Shown: piece by piece, positions 16,338 through 25,287 of the stretch
How positions within the stretch are numbered: position 1 is the first letter of the stretch
Layout of the letters: each line of letters begins with the position of its first letter
From: DASWHX01 sp036397995
GTDB lineage: Bacteria; Bacteroidota; Bacteroidia; Cytophagales; Cyclobacteriaceae
Assembly (NCBI GenBank): GCA_036397995.1
Contig: DASWHX010000030.1
Span: 1 to 47,980 of the forward strand
Length of the DNA: 47,980 nucleotides
Direction of reading: 5' to 3'
Program-made: the position numbers and the translations under genes
The notes under the pieces: model-generated
What the model was told of the DNA's origin: nothing
What the model saw: the letters and a program-made list of their open reading frames with translations, nothing else
The model's database searches: none

Positions 16338-17890
16338 TAGCGGCGCACCTTCTCATTTTGCAAATACATGGTCCAGCTATTGTATGACGATTTGTTTAGT
16401 ACTCTCGGAAATTTATTCTGACCACCCTCTTTTCCCTGGGTTTTAAGCCAATTATAAAAAAATGCGGAAGGCAGAATTTCAAATTCGACGGATTTAAGTG
16501 CTGCATTTCTTTCAACTTTGTAATCATCATTAAGTTCTTTCAAAACTTCGTCCAGTCTTTTTGCCAAGACATCTGATTTAACCGGATCATCGCAACCAAT
16601 AAACCAGTGGTGACCGAATAACGAACCAACAGGCACTCCTGCTACTGAAAATTCCTTTATTTCAATATCTAATTCATTAGAAATAATTTTTATCGCATGA
16701 TTCATATTGTCTACTGACAAATGTTCCCCGCAAAGACTCAGATAATGTTTGGTCCGACCGGTAATTCGGATTTCCGATTCTTCCACTGATACAAATTGTA
16801 TAGTATCTCCTATCAAATATCTCCAGGCTCCCGCGCACGTGGAAAGCAACACCGCATAGTCTGTATTTTCCTTTACATCATCAATCATCATCGCTTCATG
16901 ATCTTCCCTTAATTCTCCTTCTGTGGTAAAATTACGATCGGTGAACGGAACAAACTCATAGAAAATTCCATTATTTAGAACCAGTCGCATTGATTTTCTA
17001 TGTGGCAATGCCTGAAACGCCAAAAAACCCTCACTCGCCAGATAAGTTTCAATATAAGAAATTGGTTTCGCGAGCAGCCGCTCAAAACCCTTCCTGTAAG
17101 GTTCAAAGAAAACACCTCCATGAACATATATCATAAGATTTGGCCAGATTTCATGGATGTTTTTTACTTTATAATGATTAATGATTTTCTCCATCAGAAT
17201 CTGAATCCAGGCTGGAACACCTACAATAATTCCTATATCCCATTCAGGTGCTTTTCTGGTAATTTCTTCAAGCTTCTCGGTCCAGTTAGGATTTTTAGCA
17301 ATTTTTTTCCCGGGTTTATAAAAGTGTTGAAACCAAAAGGGCAACTGCGATGCCTGTATTCCGCTTAAATCACCTTCAAAATAAGTACCATTATAATTGA
17401 GGCTGATACTGCCACCCACCATCAGGATTCCCTTTTCAAATAACTGGGCGGGCAGATCATATCTTGATAATGTCAGAATTTGGCGAAGACTGGTTTTTCT
17501 GATGGCTTTACTCATCTCGTCTGTAATGGGAATGTGCTTGGATGGCGCCCCGGAAGTTCCTGAACTGAGAGCAAAATATTTTACGCGACCGGGCCAGCAA
17601 ACATTCTTCTCACCCTTAAGGCATTTATACCACCACACTTCAAACATCTTGTCATAATTATGGTAAGGAACTTTACTCTTGAAAACATTATAAAACATTT
17701 GACGCTCCCTGGATCTGAAACTCTGCAAAATTTCCTTAAAGTCGTATGTCTTCCCAAAACTGGTAGCTGAAGCTGTTATCAACAGTTTTTTTAATTCAGT
17801 CTTTTGAAGATCAATTGGAGATGAATACTCCTGATCAAGGCTTTCGCGAATTCGTATCCCTTTTTGTAACAAATTGCCGACTAAAGGCAT
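16337..17890 (-). CDS. GH3-like acyl-adenylating enzyme (auxin-responsive GH3 family)
   Basis: GH3 proteins are ANL-superfamily ligases that adenylate a carboxylic acid and, in plants, join it to an amino acid. The bacterial members are of unknown substrate. The 517-residue protein has the family N-terminus (SATSFGKTYDF), the ATP loop ALSSGTSGAPSKHIP (about residues 105-120), the motif YLASEGFLAFQ, and a C-terminal domain (TGRTKHYLSLCGEHLS, with the hinge). Length is typical. It is translated ahead of the LysE-family exporter. No adjacent gene indicates the acid substrate. Confidence 0.88.
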   Translation of the reverse strand: MPLVGNLLQKGIRIRESLDQEYSSPIDLQKTELKKLLITASATSFGKTYDFKEILQSFRSRERQMFYNVFKSKVPYHNYDKMFEVWWYKCLKGEKNVCWPGRVKYFALSSGTSGAPSKHIPITDEMSKAIRKTSLRQILTLSRYDLPAQLFEKGILMVGGSISLNYNGTYFEGDLSGIQASQLPFWFQHFYKPGKKIAKNPNWTEKLEEITRKAPEWDIGIIVGVPAWIQILMEKIINHYKVKNIHEIWPNLMIYVHGGVFFEPYRKGFERLLAKPISYIETYLASEGFLAFQALPHRKSMRLVLNNGIFYEFVPFTDRNFTTEGELREDHEAMMIDDVKENTDYAVLLSTCAGAWRYLIGDTIQFVSVEESEIRITGRTKHYLSLCGEHLSVDNMNHAIKIISNELDIEIKEFSVAGVPVGSLFGHHWFIGCDDPVKSDVLAKRLDEVLKELNDDYKVERNAALKSVEFEILPSAFFYNWLKTQGKEGGQNKFPRVLNKSSYNSWTMYLQNEKVRR

Positions 17891-17992
17891 AGTTAGTAGT
17901 ATTTTTAATTAGTTCCCGTTTTATACATCTTTGCAGTTCGAATTCAGATTTTCCAATTTGATTAATTGTCATAACCAGGAATAAATTTAGTC

Positions 17993-18655
17993 ATGAATAT
18001 CAATAAAAACATTGCGTATTTTCAAAATTTAACCAAAACAAAGCATTGTAAATTAATTGCTGTTAGTAAAATGAAGTCTGAACAAGACATAATGCATGCC
18101 TATGATGCAGGTCAGCGGATTTTTGGTGAAAACAGAGCTCAGGAACTTGCATCGAAATATGAAAAGCTTCCCAAAGATATTCAATGGCACATGATAGGAC
18201 ATCTTCAAACCAATAAGGTTAAAATTATTGCACCTTTTGTTTCTATGATTGAATCGGTGGATAGTATTAAATTGTGCCGGGAAATCAACAAGGAGGCCAT
18301 GAAAGTAAACCGGGTGATTCCAATTTTGTTGCAGGTTCATATTGCAATGGAAGAAACTAAATTTGGCTTTAATAGTGAAGAGTTGTTGGAAGCAATAGGT
18401 GATAATACGATTAAGCAATTTGAAAATGTTGAGCTTAAAGGATTAATGGCAATGGCAACCTTAACAGATGATAATGAAACAATCCGGAAAGAATTCAGGT
18501 TTCTAAAAAATTTGTTTGACAAGGTCGCGTCCTTGCAGGTTTTTCCCAAATTTACCGAGATTTCCATGGGGATGACCAGCGACTACCAGATTGCACTTGA
18601 AGAAGGCAGCACCATGATTAGAATTGGAAGTGCTATTTTTGGAGAACGAAAATAA
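17993..18655 (+). CDS. YggS/PLPBP family pyridoxal phosphate-binding protein
   Basis: A cytoplasmic PLP homeostasis protein, homologous to yeast YBL036C and E. coli YggS; no enzymatic activity is established. The 220-residue protein has the PLP lysine at K26 (LIAVSKMK), GENRAQEL, WHMIGHLQTNK, and the phosphate-binding end SMGMTSDYQIALEEGSTMIRIGSAIFG. The DUF423 gene starts at the base after the stop. Its ATG follows a 100-base intergenic region with the divergent GH3 gene. Confidence 0.93.
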   Translation: MNINKNIAYFQNLTKTKHCKLIAVSKMKSEQDIMHAYDAGQRIFGENRAQELASKYEKLPKDIQWHMIGHLQTNKVKIIAPFVSMIESVDSIKLCREINKEAMKVNRVIPILLQVHIAMEETKFGFNSEELLEAIGDNTIKQFENVELKGLMAMATLTDDNETIRKEFRFLKNLFDKVASLQVFPKFTEISMGMTSDYQIALEEGSTMIRIGSAIFGERK

Positions 18656-19024
18656 ATGGCAAGCAAAGCAATAATTATCGGAAGTATTTTGGGGGCTTTG
18701 GCAGTCGCGGCTGGGGCATTTGGTGCACATGCGCTTTCTGAATTTCTGAACGAGTCTGGCCGGAGTGTAACTTATGAAACCGCGGTTAAATATCAATTTT
18801 ATCACAGTTTACTGCTAATCCTGGCTGGAATTTTAGGTCAAAAAGTTTCTATAAATATACCGGTGTATTTAATTGTTTTCGGAATATTAGTTTTTTCCGG
18901 TTCGCTTTACTTATTGATTTTTACCAATGCCTCCTGGTTTGGTATTATAGCCCCATTCGGCGGGGCCTCGCTGATTGCGGGCTGGTTATCCCTGGCTTAC
19001 GCTGCAAGGAAACTGGTTAATTAA
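18656..19024 (+). CDS. DUF423 (YgdD-like) membrane protein
   Basis: A 122-residue protein with four likely transmembrane helices: GSILGALAVAAGAFGAHAL at the start is the DUF423 signature, followed by FYHSLLLILAGILG, LIVFGILVFSGSLYLLIF and FGGASLIAGWLSLAYAA. The function is unknown. The start directly follows the YggS-like stop. It ends tail-to-tail with the DUF1573 gene, sharing TTAATTAA. Confidence 0.88.
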   Translation: MASKAIIIGSILGALAVAAGAFGAHALSEFLNESGRSVTYETAVKYQFYHSLLLILAGILGQKVSINIPVYLIVFGILVFSGSLYLLIFTNASWFGIIAPFGGASLIAGWLSLAYAARKLVN

Positions 19025-19457
19025 CTTTCTTTTTCGGCAGAACATTCGTCACAATTGAGACTCTTGAGATTGGTATTCTCGCGTTGCTGTAAATGGTAAT
19101 AACTTTGTTCTGAGCACCAGATTTGCCGACGCTATTGAACTTTACGGTAAGCTCTCCTTTTTCACCCACTCCTACCGGCTCTCTGGGCCAACTGGTTGCA
19201 GTACATCCACATGTGACCGCCACATTTGACAAAATTAAAGGTTCATCTCCCTTATTTTCAAATTTAAAAGTCCATTCAACTATATCACCTTGTTCAATGT
19301 CACCGAAATCATGACTTTCAATTTCAAATGCAATTACCGGTCCCGGAGCTTTCTCTTGTGTTTCCTTTTGCTCCTGTTCTTTCTTTTGTTCAGCAGTCTG
19401 ACTAAAACCGATAGTGGCAGTCAAAAGGAAAAACATAGTCATCATTAATTTTTTCAT
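19017..19457 (-). CDS. DUF1573 domain exported protein
   Basis: A 146-residue secreted protein with a signal peptide (MKKLMMTMFFLLTATIGFS) and a charged linker (QKKEQEQKETQEK). The DUF1573 Ig-like fold covers about residues 42-146: FEIESHDFGDIEQGDIVEWTF, NVAVTCGCTATSWP with the conserved CGC, and VKFNSVGKSGAQNKVITI. Family members are common in Bacteroidota and occur as exported domains; the role is not known. It overlaps the convergent DUF423 gene by eight bases. Confidence 0.88.
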   Translation of the reverse strand: MKKLMMTMFFLLTATIGFSQTAEQKKEQEQKETQEKAPGPVIAFEIESHDFGDIEQGDIVEWTFKFENKGDEPLILSNVAVTCGCTATSWPREPVGVGEKGELTVKFNSVGKSGAQNKVITIYSNARIPISRVSIVTNVLPKKKVN

Positions 19458-19512
19458 TTTTTCAAAAATTTGTATTGCAATTTACAAAAAAACATTGTTT
19501 GTCGGGTCAATT

Positions 19513-20904
19513 TTAAAAGAACCTTGAATTAAAATTTAACAAATAAACTTCTTTCGTACTCCGGGTTAAAGCGGTGTACAACCACCTGAGATAATCTTCA
19601 TTTATCATTTCTTCAGTGAGATATCCTTGATCTACAAAAACAAGGGGCCATTGTCCCCCTTGTGATTTATGACAAGTTAATGCATAAGAGAATTTAATTT
19701 GTAAGGCATTAAGGTAGGGATCAAATCGAAGTGCTTTCGCTCGCTCAATTTCACTATACTGTATATAATCTTTCAAAATTTCCTGATAGAATTTTTTATT
19801 TTCCTCCGGCGACAGGCTGGTATTTTCTGTGTGAAGGGTGTTCAGTAAGACCTTGGCTTCAAACTCTTCTTCATCGGGATAATCAATCATTCTCAACCTT
19901 AGCGTAGCAAATCTATACCTGTATAGGTCTTCGAAAGTGATCACCTTCATTACTTCAACAAAATCACCATTTGCCATAAATCCGGCAGGGTTTTCTTTGT
20001 AGAAGTAATTATTCTTGACAATCATCAGGAAATCACCAGTCTCAATTTCCTCCTCTTTGAAAAAAATCTGTCTTCGGATAAATTGGTTATATTGAGTCGC
20101 CGCTCGATTCGACCTGCAGATAACAGTGGTATTTTCAACTCCGTATTTATCATATGCGTAGCGCAATCCAGCTTCAAGTTTTTCTGACGTCATTTTAAAA
20201 ATATCTTTAAATCCCTTCAACCTGAATCTGATGTTAATCTCTTTGGCGGAAAGAGATTCTCTTAAAACAGTAGCATTGTGCATTATGCCCGAATTGATAT
20301 CCTGACGCATAACTTCCTGTAGTTCAATTTCCTGAACATCCAGTTTGCATTTCAATTTCAGATAATCCATATCAAGTGCTGCACTGATAGATTGGCCTAC
20401 AGGCGGTAATTGGGCGGAGTCTCCAATCAGCATTAATTTATTCCCTTTTTTATTGAATATATACTTTATCAGATCGGATAATATCCCGTTGTCGCCGAAC
20501 TCATTGTTTTCATAAAGCATACTGCTTTCATCGATAATAAAGACAGTTTTTTTATGATAGTTCTTCTGGAGCTCAAATTTTAGTAACCCTGAAACCGGGT
20601 CCGCGGCTTGTTTATAAATTTTCTTATGGATAGTGTAGGCAACCTTCCTGGCATAACCTGATAAAACTTTTGCTGCCCGCCCGGTAGGTGCCAGTAAAAC
20701 AAACTTATAATTAAACAAGGGCAGTGTTTTTACGATAGCACTTACCAGCGAAGTTTTCCCGGTTCCAGCATACCCTCTAAGTAATATACAATCTTTTGTT
20801 TTGGTCTCTTCAAGAAAAGAATCAAATAATGAAAACAATTTTTGCTGTCCTTGAGTAGGCGTATGGGTGAATTTCTGAGCAAGAATGGATGATGGGTTCG
20901 GCAC
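19513..20904 (-). CDS. RecD-like ATP-dependent DNA helicase (COG0507)
   Basis: A superfamily 1 helicase of 463 residues. Walker A GYAGTGKT is at residues 44-51, Walker B FIIDESSM near 125, GDSAQLPPVGQS follows (motif III), and the C-terminal UvrD_C_2 part has ALTCHKSQGGQWPLVFVD and LYTALTRS. It is shorter than RecD or RecD2 and has no RecBC partner here. The start is a GTG at 20904, 11 bases after the end of the thioesterase gene. It may act in DNA repair or recombination; the exact role is not known. Confidence 0.88.
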   Translation of the reverse strand: MPNPSSILAQKFTHTPTQGQQKLFSLFDSFLEETKTKDCILLRGYAGTGKTSLVSAIVKTLPLFNYKFVLLAPTGRAAKVLSGYARKVAYTIHKKIYKQAADPVSGLLKFELQKNYHKKTVFIIDESSMLYENNEFGDNGILSDLIKYIFNKKGNKLMLIGDSAQLPPVGQSISAALDMDYLKLKCKLDVQEIELQEVMRQDINSGIMHNATVLRESLSAKEINIRFRLKGFKDIFKMTSEKLEAGLRYAYDKYGVENTTVICRSNRAATQYNQFIRRQIFFKEEEIETGDFLMIVKNNYFYKENPAGFMANGDFVEVMKVITFEDLYRYRFATLRLRMIDYPDEEEFEAKVLLNTLHTENTSLSPEENKKFYQEILKDYIQYSEIERAKALRFDPYLNALQIKFSYALTCHKSQGGQWPLVFVDQGYLTEEMINEDYLRWLYTALTRSTKEVYLLNFNSRFF

Positions 20905-20915
20905 TTCTAATACAT

Positions 20916-21353
20916 TTATTCTTTGGGTGGAATTACAACCATACTTGTTGTCGCTTTTGCAATCAATTCTTTTTTACCATTATTCTCAGAATAAACTTCA
21001 GCTTCACAAAAATTAATCTTTCGACCTTGGTTAACTACCCATCCGATTGCAAATAATCGGCTGCCTCGGCCTGGTTTAAAAAAGGAAACTTTTATTTCGC
21101 CCGTCACCACATGGTGAGTAGCAGGAACTACTGAGTAGGCCGCAAAGCCTGCAACTATATCTGCAATAGTTGTAATTAATCCCCCGTGGATTAGTCCGGT
21201 TTGCTGCAAGTGATTTTGATCAATTTCCATCCAGCCTTCTGTTCTTCCAGGCTCTATTACATCTAATTCAAATCCAACAAACTTCATAAAATGCTGGTTC
21301 TCCAGAAATTTTTTAATTCTGGATTCGAATTCAGGATTTTGTACTTTTATCAT
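20916..21353 (-). CDS. PaaI-type hotdog-fold thioesterase
   Basis: A 145-residue hotdog-fold acyl-CoA thioesterase. The motif GRTEGWMEIDQNHLQQTGLIHGGLITTIADIVAGFA carries the family HGG and the catalytic Asp. This is followed by VVTGEIKVSFFKPGRG. The preferred acyl group is unknown. The start codon at 21353 nearly abuts the divergent Nudix gene. It is the first gene of a minus-strand run with the helicase and the DUF1573 gene. Confidence 0.88.
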   Translation of the reverse strand: MIKVQNPEFESRIKKFLENQHFMKFVGFELDVIEPGRTEGWMEIDQNHLQQTGLIHGGLITTIADIVAGFAAYSVVPATHHVVTGEIKVSFFKPGRGSRLFAIGWVVNQGRKINFCEAEVYSENNGKKELIAKATTSMVVIPPKE

Positions 21354-21406
21354 TGATAAGATTTAAGTTACGGCAAATAGAAGAAAATAATTTTAGGATA
21401 ACAACG

Positions 21407-21901
21407 ATGGTTCAATTTGAAGAAAGCTACCATGGAAAAACTCGGGTGAGGGTTTGTGGCCTGTGCCTTATAGAAAACCAATTGGTTCTTGTAAGGCATT
21501 GTGGTTTGGGTGAGACGGGTACCTATTGGTCTCCCCCGGGCGGTGGAACGAATTTTCAGGAACCAATAACCGAAGCTCTAAAAAGAGAATTTAAAGAAGA
21601 AACGAATCTTGAGATCGAGGTGCGTAAATATTTATTTATTCACGAGTTTATTGGAGCGAGATTGCATGCAATCGAGATTTTTTTCGACGTATTTCGCACT
21701 GGAGGTAACCTTATACTCGGTGAGGATCCTGAGCATAGAAAGGACAATCAGTGGCTTCAGGAAGTAAAATTATTTAGTCAGGATGAACTGTCGGATATTC
21801 CTCAGAATGAAAAGCATCAGATATTTAGCATGGTCAGCAATTTCAAGGATCTTCTTAGTCTGAGAGGATTTTTCAAAAGTGAAAATAATTCCATAAAATA
21901 G
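21407..21901 (+). CDS. Nudix hydrolase
   Basis: A 164-residue Nudix family hydrolase; these cleave nucleoside diphosphate derivatives. The Nudix box is GGTNFQEPITEALKREFKEE followed by TNLEI; the usual Gly late in the box is Asn, a frequent change. Upstream VRVCGLCLIENQLVLVR and WSPPGGG are conserved strands. A TTG at 21353 would add 18 residues and overlap the thioesterase start; ATG at 21407 is preferred. The substrate cannot be told. Confidence 0.86.
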   Translation: MVQFEESYHGKTRVRVCGLCLIENQLVLVRHCGLGETGTYWSPPGGGTNFQEPITEALKREFKEETNLEIEVRKYLFIHEFIGARLHAIEIFFDVFRTGGNLILGEDPEHRKDNQWLQEVKLFSQDELSDIPQNEKHQIFSMVSNFKDLLSLRGFFKSENNSIK

Positions 21902-21958
21902 CGCCCTAACCGGAATCTTTAAGCCAAAATAATTAATATTGCATTAAATTGAGAAGCC

Positions 21959-22549
21959 ATGAATTTGACCAGGATTCTTTCCATATCTTTTCTTGTAGTA
22001 GCATTAGCTCTTTTTGCATTTCTTGTCAATAGAATAAAATTTGCCATTGATGAAGAAATTCGCATCGAGAATGTCGAAAAGATAGTCATTAGAAAACTTG
22101 AAATGATTCGCGTGGCACAGATTGCTTATCAATCTGTGAACGGTCAGTATGCTAATACCTGGGAGAAATTAGTTGACTTCGTGAATACGGGTGACTTTTA
22201 TATCATTCAGCGGTCTGAGGAAATTATTACACTTTCATACGGCAGAGACAGTGTAATTGTTCATCTGGATACACTTGGGACAGTACCTGTTATAGACTCT
22301 CTCTTTAAGAAGCAGAAATACGCTGATTTCACTTTGGCAGATCTCCCGATTATTCCGGAAAGTGGAGGAAAGAAATTTGACCTGTTCACAGAAAAAATTA
22401 CTAAAGGTGGAATTACTGTTGACGTGATTGAAGTTCGGGACATTGCCCCGGCAAATCCGATGCGCAGAGAAAGCAATGAAGCAAGAAACAGGAAACCATT
22501 ACGCTTCGGGTCCAGAACAGACGTAACGACATCAGGTAACTGGGAATAA
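21959..22549 (+). CDS. Membrane-anchored protein upstream of DUF3822, unknown function
   Basis: A 196-residue protein with one N-terminal transmembrane helix (about residues 6-25, ILSISFLVVALALFAFLV) and a short cytoplasmic start, so type II topology is likely. The following ~45 residues are helical (EEIRIENVEKIVIRKLEMIR) and then AQIAYQSVNGQYANTWEKL, a pattern like the shaft helix and loop of pseudopilins, but no prepilin cleavage site is visible. The C-terminal part is rich in polar residues and Arg. The DUF3822 gene starts only 4 bases after the stop, so both act together probably. I cannot assign a family. Confidence 0.7.
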   Translation: MNLTRILSISFLVVALALFAFLVNRIKFAIDEEIRIENVEKIVIRKLEMIRVAQIAYQSVNGQYANTWEKLVDFVNTGDFYIIQRSEEIITLSYGRDSVIVHLDTLGTVPVIDSLFKKQKYADFTLADLPIIPESGGKKFDLFTEKITKGGITVDVIEVRDIAPANPMRRESNEARNRKPLRFGSRTDVTTSGNWE

Positions 22550-22553
22550 TAAT

Positions 22554-23441
22554 TTGGAGCACACTGCAATTTTCTACAAGCCTATACACAAGGTAAAGGA
22601 CGCCAAATTGAGTATTGATGATTTGCATCATTATTCACTTTCGGTGCAAATGGGTGCGCGTGATTTTCAACTTTGCGTAATAGATACCCGTGACAACCGA
22701 TGCCTGGCTATGGAGGATTTCGCCTTGTCTAAGGTTAGATCTTACAAGCAACTTACAGAAGTCTTGAATAATCTTTTTGACGACCACCAATTTTTAAACG
22801 CCGGCTTCTGGAAATCTGTAAAATTCTCGCTAAAAAACTCAAAGTTCTCCCTTGTGCCTGATAAGTTGTTTGATCGCAATAATAGTTATGATTATCTCAA
22901 TGTAAGTTGTACTGTAAATCCCGATAAAGAAACATTTCTTTACTATAAACATATCAAGTCTAAAGCGGTAAACAGTTTTGCCATTCCTACCGATCTGTTT
23001 AACTGGATTAACAAGTTGTATAAGAATTCCTCAGTCCTTATTACTCACCAGTCAAGCGCGTTGATCGAAGGCGTTCTTAGACAAGTCGTCAAGTATTCCG
23101 GGCCCACAATTTATCTGTTTATCGACAGATTTAAGCTGCACATCATAACATCTAAAAATGGAGAGCTTGAGTATTACAACCAATTCATTATTTCCAGGTT
23201 TTCTGAGTACATGAAATATATAATGATGGTGATGCAAGGACTGAAATACAATCAGAAAAATACGGAGATTGTTCTTTGGGGATACCTGGGAAGAAAATCG
23301 CCGCATTTTACCGAGTTCAGCAAGTTCATAAAAAATATCTCGTTTGGAGACCGGCCCGATTATCTTAAATTCGGATACCTGTTTGATGATTTACAAGATC
23401 ATCACTATTTCGATTTGTATAGCACTTACCTGTGCGATTAA
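22554..23441 (+). CDS. DUF3822 family protein
   Basis: A 295-residue protein that matches the pattern of DUF3822, a Bacteroidota family. From memory, a Bacteroides member was reported with an actin-like ATPase fold; I could not check this. The start is a TTG at 22554 placed 4 bases after the upstream stop. Two similar halves are seen: the first (about 20-140, YSLSVQMGARDFQLCVIDTRDNRCLAME) and the second (about 150-295, STGVLRQ-like VLITHQSSALIEGVLRQ, then IYLFIDRFKLHIITSKNGEL). The repeated strand-strand-strand pattern fits an ASKHA fold. The stop shares one base with the coaD ATG (TAATG). Cellular role unknown. Confidence 0.75.
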   Translation: MEHTAIFYKPIHKVKDAKLSIDDLHHYSLSVQMGARDFQLCVIDTRDNRCLAMEDFALSKVRSYKQLTEVLNNLFDDHQFLNAGFWKSVKFSLKNSKFSLVPDKLFDRNNSYDYLNVSCTVNPDKETFLYYKHIKSKAVNSFAIPTDLFNWINKLYKNSSVLITHQSSALIEGVLRQVVKYSGPTIYLFIDRFKLHIITSKNGELEYYNQFIISRFSEYMKYIMMVMQGLKYNQKNTEIVLWGYLGRKSPHFTEFSKFIKNISFGDRPDYLKFGYLFDDLQDHHYFDLYSTYLCD

Positions 23442-23893
23442 TGAAACGAATAGCATTATTTCCCGGCTCCTTCGATCCTTTTACCAAAGGCCATTACGAT
23501 ATTGTCATCCGCGGACTTTCGCTTTTCGATGAGATAATAATTGCTATAGGGCATAACACACAAAAAGTCCGGTACTTCAAACTGGAATTAATGGTAAAAA
23601 AAATAAAAGAGACTTTTGCTAATAACAACAGAGTTACAGTATTAGTCTATAATGAGTTAACTGCAGAGCTTGCTCAAAAACAGGGTGCCAGATACTTATT
23701 GCGAGGCCTCAGGAATACCACAGATTTTGAATATGAGAACACAATCTCCCAGGTGAACCGGCATTTAAATAGTGAGCTGGAGTCAGTATTCTTAATCACA
23801 TCACCGGAGTTCGCTGCCTTAAGTTCTTCAATTATTCGGGAGGTACATAAATACGGAGGCGATGTATCCGAACTCCTCCCTTATCCTATCTGA
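23441..23893 (+). CDS. coaD: Phosphopantetheine adenylyltransferase CoaD
   Basis: CoaD catalyses the fourth step of coenzyme A synthesis, adenylating 4'-phosphopantetheine. The 150-residue protein has FPGSFDPFTKGHYDIVIRG at the start, the conserved LLRGLRNTTDFEYE, and the C-terminal ALSSSIIREVHKYGG. The GTG at 23432 is in frame but ATG at 23441 gives the usual start MKRIALFPGSFDP. The 3' end overlaps the convergent Nudix gene by 13 bases. Confidence 0.95.
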   Translation: MKRIALFPGSFDPFTKGHYDIVIRGLSLFDEIIIAIGHNTQKVRYFKLELMVKKIKETFANNNRVTVLVYNELTAELAQKQGARYLLRGLRNTTDFEYENTISQVNRHLNSELESVFLITSPEFAALSSSIIREVHKYGGDVSELLPYPI

Positions 23894-24561
23894 CCTTTCC
23901 ATCTGAAATAACATTCCATAACGTATCCCAATGACCTGTACGAATGCAGCAAGGAGTGCAAAAGTTCTTTGTGATTCATCCACCTGATTTCATCAATATT
24001 TTCTTCCTTGGCCGGTTTCATATGAGTATCTTCTATGCATTTCATTGAATACCACACCGTTTTCTTAAGAATATTTTTTTCTCCTAAGCTGTACGTATGA
24101 TAAGATGCACAAATCCTCTTCCTTGGTGATACAGATATATTACACTCTTCTTCAACCTCACGCATGGCGGCCTCCATAAAACTTTCACCCTTTTCTACTT
24201 TGCCCTTCGGCAAGTCCCACCTCCTTAGTCTGTGGATCATTAAGATTTTGCTCCCTTTCTCCACTATTCCTCCGGCTGCATTAATAAATGTATAATAAGA
24301 TTTTACCACCTCTTTCACCCGTAGTTCAAAATCAACCACAATAGTTACTGAATTCAATTTTGCAAACGGGCTATTGGTAAGGATTTTAAGGATCTTTCTT
24401 AGTTGTTTTTCGGAAACATTTCTGATTATGACATTCCCGAAGAATTGAGCATTGGAGAGGTTATTTTCAAGAGCATTAAGATCCATTTCAAATTCCAATT
24501 CCTTTTTGAAAGTTTTAGACTTGATTACCCTTACCGGAACATCATTAATAAAAATGCGCAT
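23881..24561 (-). CDS. Nudix hydrolase with N-terminal extension
   Basis: A 226-residue protein whose second half is a Nudix domain: WDLPKGKVEKGES then FMEAAMREVEEECNI, with the usual Gly changed to Asn. The first ~95 residues (MRIFINDVPVRVIKSKTF, then NVSEKQLRKILKILTN) are not part of the standard domain and may set the substrate. Such Nudix genes next to pyrE and coaD are, in my memory, frequent in Bacteroidota. It is divergent from pyrE and overlaps coaD at the 3' end by 13 bases. The substrate is unknown. Confidence 0.85.
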   Translation of the reverse strand: MRIFINDVPVRVIKSKTFKKELEFEMDLNALENNLSNAQFFGNVIIRNVSEKQLRKILKILTNSPFAKLNSVTIVVDFELRVKEVVKSYYTFINAAGGIVEKGSKILMIHRLRRWDLPKGKVEKGESFMEAAMREVEEECNISVSPRKRICASYHTYSLGEKNILKKTVWYSMKCIEDTHMKPAKEENIDEIRWMNHKELLHSLLHSYRSLGYVMECYFRWKGQIG

Positions 24562-24648
24562 TGAGCTAATTTATCCCAAGAGAAAAAAAAATCTTTTAAC
24601 ATCCAATAGACAATGCTATTATTGAGGAAATTTTCGACTAATTATATT

Positions 24649-25287
24649 ATGAACAATGCAGAGGCGGGAAGAGTTATTGCTGCAACTTTATTGGAAATTG
24701 GTGCAATCAAGTTAAATCTTAAGAAGCCATTTTTGTGGAGTTCTGGCTGGAAATCACCTATTTATTGTGATAACAGACTTTCATTGTCATTCCCTGCCTC
24801 CAGAACTTTTATTAAAGAACATTTTGGCCAACTTATAACTTCAAAGTTTCCTGATGCCGAAGTAGTCGCGGGAGTAGCAACTGCCGGTATACCGCAGGGT
24901 GCGCTGGTTGCTGATTTGCTTAACCTTCCTTTTATTTATGTCAGGTCAAAACCAAAAGGACATGGAATGGAGAATTTGATTGAGGGAAAGGTTGAAAAGG
25001 GGCAAAAGGTTGTTGTTGTGGAAGATTTGATCTCAACCGGCAAAAGCTCATTAAATTCAGTGGATGCACTCAGAAAGGCAGGGCTACAGGTACTCGGACT
25101 GGTTGCAATTTTTACCTATGGCTTTCCGTTGGCGGATACCAATTTTAAGGAAGCCAATGTGCAGGCGTTCGCATTATCAAACTATACATACCTGCTTGAA
25201 GAAGCTTTAGACAAAAACTACATTACAAACGATCAACTGGTATCTTTGAATGGGTGGCGGGTAGACCCTGAAAAATGGGAACCCTAA
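24649..25287 (+). CDS. pyrE: Orotate phosphoribosyltransferase PyrE
   Basis: PyrE converts orotate and PRPP to orotidine 5'-phosphate in pyrimidine synthesis. From the ATG at 24649 the protein has 212 residues; the family start (NNAEAGRVIAATLLEIGAI) begins here, while an upstream ATG at 24613 would add 12 residues. The PRPP loop is VVVVEDLISTGKSSLNSV, and PFIYVRSKPKGHG is the conserved loop. The stop codon overlaps the convergent TIGR02757 stop (CTAA). Confidence 0.95.
   Translation: MNNAEAGRVIAATLLEIGAIKLNLKKPFLWSSGWKSPIYCDNRLSLSFPASRTFIKEHFGQLITSKFPDAEVVAGVATAGIPQGALVADLLNLPFIYVRSKPKGHGMENLIEGKVEKGQKVVVVEDLISTGKSSLNSVDALRKAGLQVLGLVAIFTYGFPLADTNFKEANVQAFALSNYTYLLEEALDKNYITNDQLVSLNGWRVDPEKWEP

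Noticed and set aside
17000..17368. A 122-codon frame opposite the GH3 gene
   Set aside because: No start site, no family motif; the GH3 reading is strong.
20904..20916. The RecD-like helicase as part of a defence system
   Set aside because: It is a stand-alone COG0507 helicase as often seen in Bacteroidota, with no nuclease or other defence genes around it.
21407..24561. Both Nudix boxes have Asn where the consensus has Gly after the EE pair
   Set aside because: This change is common in Nudix hydrolases and the catalytic glutamates are intact, so it is not evidence of a dead or new enzyme.
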